DNA of 15,972 bases, taken from Gryganskiella cystojenkinii (Eukaryota > Mortierellomycota > Mortierellomycetes > Mortierellales > Mortierellaceae). The notes under the pieces are model-generated. The model saw nothing but the letters and a program-made list of their open reading frames with translations, was not told the DNA's origin and searched no databases. Position numbers and translations under genes: made by a program. Below, one piece after another: positions 15,111-15,972 of this stretch. The stretch lies in NCBI GenBank assembly GCA_015852425.1, contig JAAAIG010000780.1, positions 1,929-17,900 of the forward strand, in the 5' to 3' direction. Positions within the stretch are counted from its first letter, which is position 1. Each line of letters starts with the position of its first letter.

Positions 15111-15959
15111 TTATTCTTTTATAGATTCATCATCATCATCGTCAAAGTCTTTCATAGATTTGTTTAGAGGAGGAGGGTTGCGGACAGCAACGTTTTGGTA
15201 GCCAGTGGCGTTGGCAACGAAGCTGAAGACGTTGGCCAGCTGTCCAACGTCTTCTTCGCCCAAGTTCCCAAGGCCCCAGTTATTGGTGACAGTCGAGACC
15301 AAGGAGAAATGGGTGAAGTAGGTACTATCAATGGTGTTTGCCAAACTAGAGACAGCATCACCCAATAAGAGGGTCAAGACGCGGTTGGTCTCATCTGAGT
15401 GATCCTCAGTCTCATCAAAGGTGACAACCACCAATGTGTTCTGCATGAACTTGGGGTTCTCTAACAAGGGGGTTAAGAATCTCACCATCCAGTTACTGGC
15501 ACGCCCAATTGTGGTATCGTGACCATCGTTCTTGAGGTTAGGTACGTAGAACGAATAGTTGGGCAAATTGCCATTGTTGACATCGGTCTGGAGCTGGGTC
15601 GCTGGGACCACTCGTGAGGCGCATCGGGCCTTGTTCTTGGAAATGAGATCAAAGCTGACAAAGGGGTTGTGCTTTCGGACGTACAGGTACTTGGAACCAT
15701 GACCAGTGAAGCAGCCCGAGGGCATGTCCTCCATGTAAGCTTTCCATGTCAAATGCTTGTTCTCGAGCAGATCAACAACTGTCTGGTAAGAGGTATCAAA
15801 ATTGACCTTACTGTCTGTAGAGACACCAAAGTAGTTGCCAGCAATGGCAGCCAGGTAGTTGGGCTGAGAGGGATGGGTCAAAGCATGGTAGTTGTTGAGG
15901 AGAACACCGGTACGGATCAATTTCTGAAAGTTGGGGTCAGAGTAGGCCAAAGAGTAGTC
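15111..15959 (-). CDS. Fungal acid phosphatase (phosphoesterase family), last exon, partial
   Basis: The final exon encodes 282 residues; it begins after an AG at 15960-15961 (ACAATAG), and the in-frame TAG there shows that coding continues in an exon outside the window. The sequence matches the secreted acid phosphatase group of the phosphoesterase superfamily (Pfam PF04185): DYSLAYSDPNFQKL, NYHALTHPSQPNYLAAIAGN, LTWKAYMEDMPSGC, KHNPFVSF, LPNYSFYVPNLKNDGHDT, TLVVVTFDETEDHSDE and STYFTHFSLVSTVTNNWGLG in the usual order. The Asp-Glu pair in TFDETE is expected to bind the metal; the other metal ligands would be in the missing N-terminal part. NAT near the end is a possible glycosylation site. 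The tail is very acidic (DFDDDDDESIKE). It should release phosphate from organic esters outside the cell or at the wall. Confidence 0.9.
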   Translation of the reverse strand, partial: DYSLAYSDPNFQKLIRTGVLLNNYHALTHPSQPNYLAAIAGNYFGVSTDSKVNFDTSYQTVVDLLENKHLTWKAYMEDMPSGCFTGHGSKYLYVRKHNPFVSFDLISKNKARCASRVVPATQLQTDVNNGNLPNYSFYVPNLKNDGHDTTIGRASNWMVRFLTPLLENPKFMQNTLVVVTFDETEDHSDETNRVLTLLLGDAVSSLANTIDSTYFTHFSLVSTVTNNWGLGNLGEEDVGQLANVFSFVANATGYQNVAVRNPPPLNKSMKDFDDDDDESIKE

Positions 15960-15972
15960 CTATTGTAGGGGG

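Noticed and set aside
1..15972. CRISPR array, bacterial operon signals or tRNA/rRNA genes
   Set aside because: The only regular arrays are minisatellites without spacers; genes are spliced; no tRNA-like cloverleaf was noticed by eye, though a dedicated scan was not possible.

Overview
The window looks like nuclear DNA of a filamentous fungus. The genes are split by short introns (69-137 nt) with GT-AG ends, several with GTAAGT-like donors and a CTAAC branch site. It encodes a fungal-type secreted acid phosphatase and a pepsin-fold secreted protein, and much of the rest is transposon sequence. The mix of transposons would suit an early-diverging lineage such as Mucoromycota, but that is only an impression.

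Layout. (1) 1-1097, minus: the first two exons of a large acidic protein with a helix-turn-helix, cut by the window edge, probably the N-terminal part of a Tc1/mariner-like transposase. (2) 1098-2455: no gene; a 12-bp tandem array and a degenerate minisatellite of about 80-90 bp. (3) 2456-2893, plus: a broken, truncated Tc1/mariner transposase. (4) 3358-3695: an acidic open frame ending just before a Helitron-like 3' terminus (hairpin then CTAG|T). (5) 4071-4742, minus: a small secreted protein with short Pro/Gly/His repeats and a possible late frameshift. (6) 5567-6728: decayed, unrecognised coding material; it includes a block also found at the 3' end of the secreted-protein gene. (7) 6750-8497, minus: a three-exon, 495-residue pepsin-family (A1) protein in which both catalytic Asp-Thr-Gly sites are replaced (Ser-Phe-Gly and Arg-Ala-Glu). 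It is probably a catalytically dead secreted homologue.

(8) 9329-12946: an apparently complete 3.6-kb PIF/Harbinger transposon, with 13-bp matching inverted ends and a TTA target duplication. It holds an intact DDE transposase (plus) and a convergent three-exon gene (minus) for a 532-residue partner I do not recognise by sequence. (9) 13788-14680, minus: a second Helitron-like 3' terminus followed upstream by a frameshifted remnant of a PIF1-type Helitron helicase. (10) 15111-15959, minus: the last exon of a secreted acid phosphatase, cut by the right edge.

The picture is a transposon-rich stretch between two secretory genes and an acid phosphatase gene. Within the Harbinger element the two genes are expected to act together: the transposase cuts, and the partner is likely to help DNA binding or nuclear delivery. 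The most original items are the pepsin-fold protein without catalytic residues, the Harbinger partner protein, and the pair of Helitron-like ends. All reading was done by eye without database searches.
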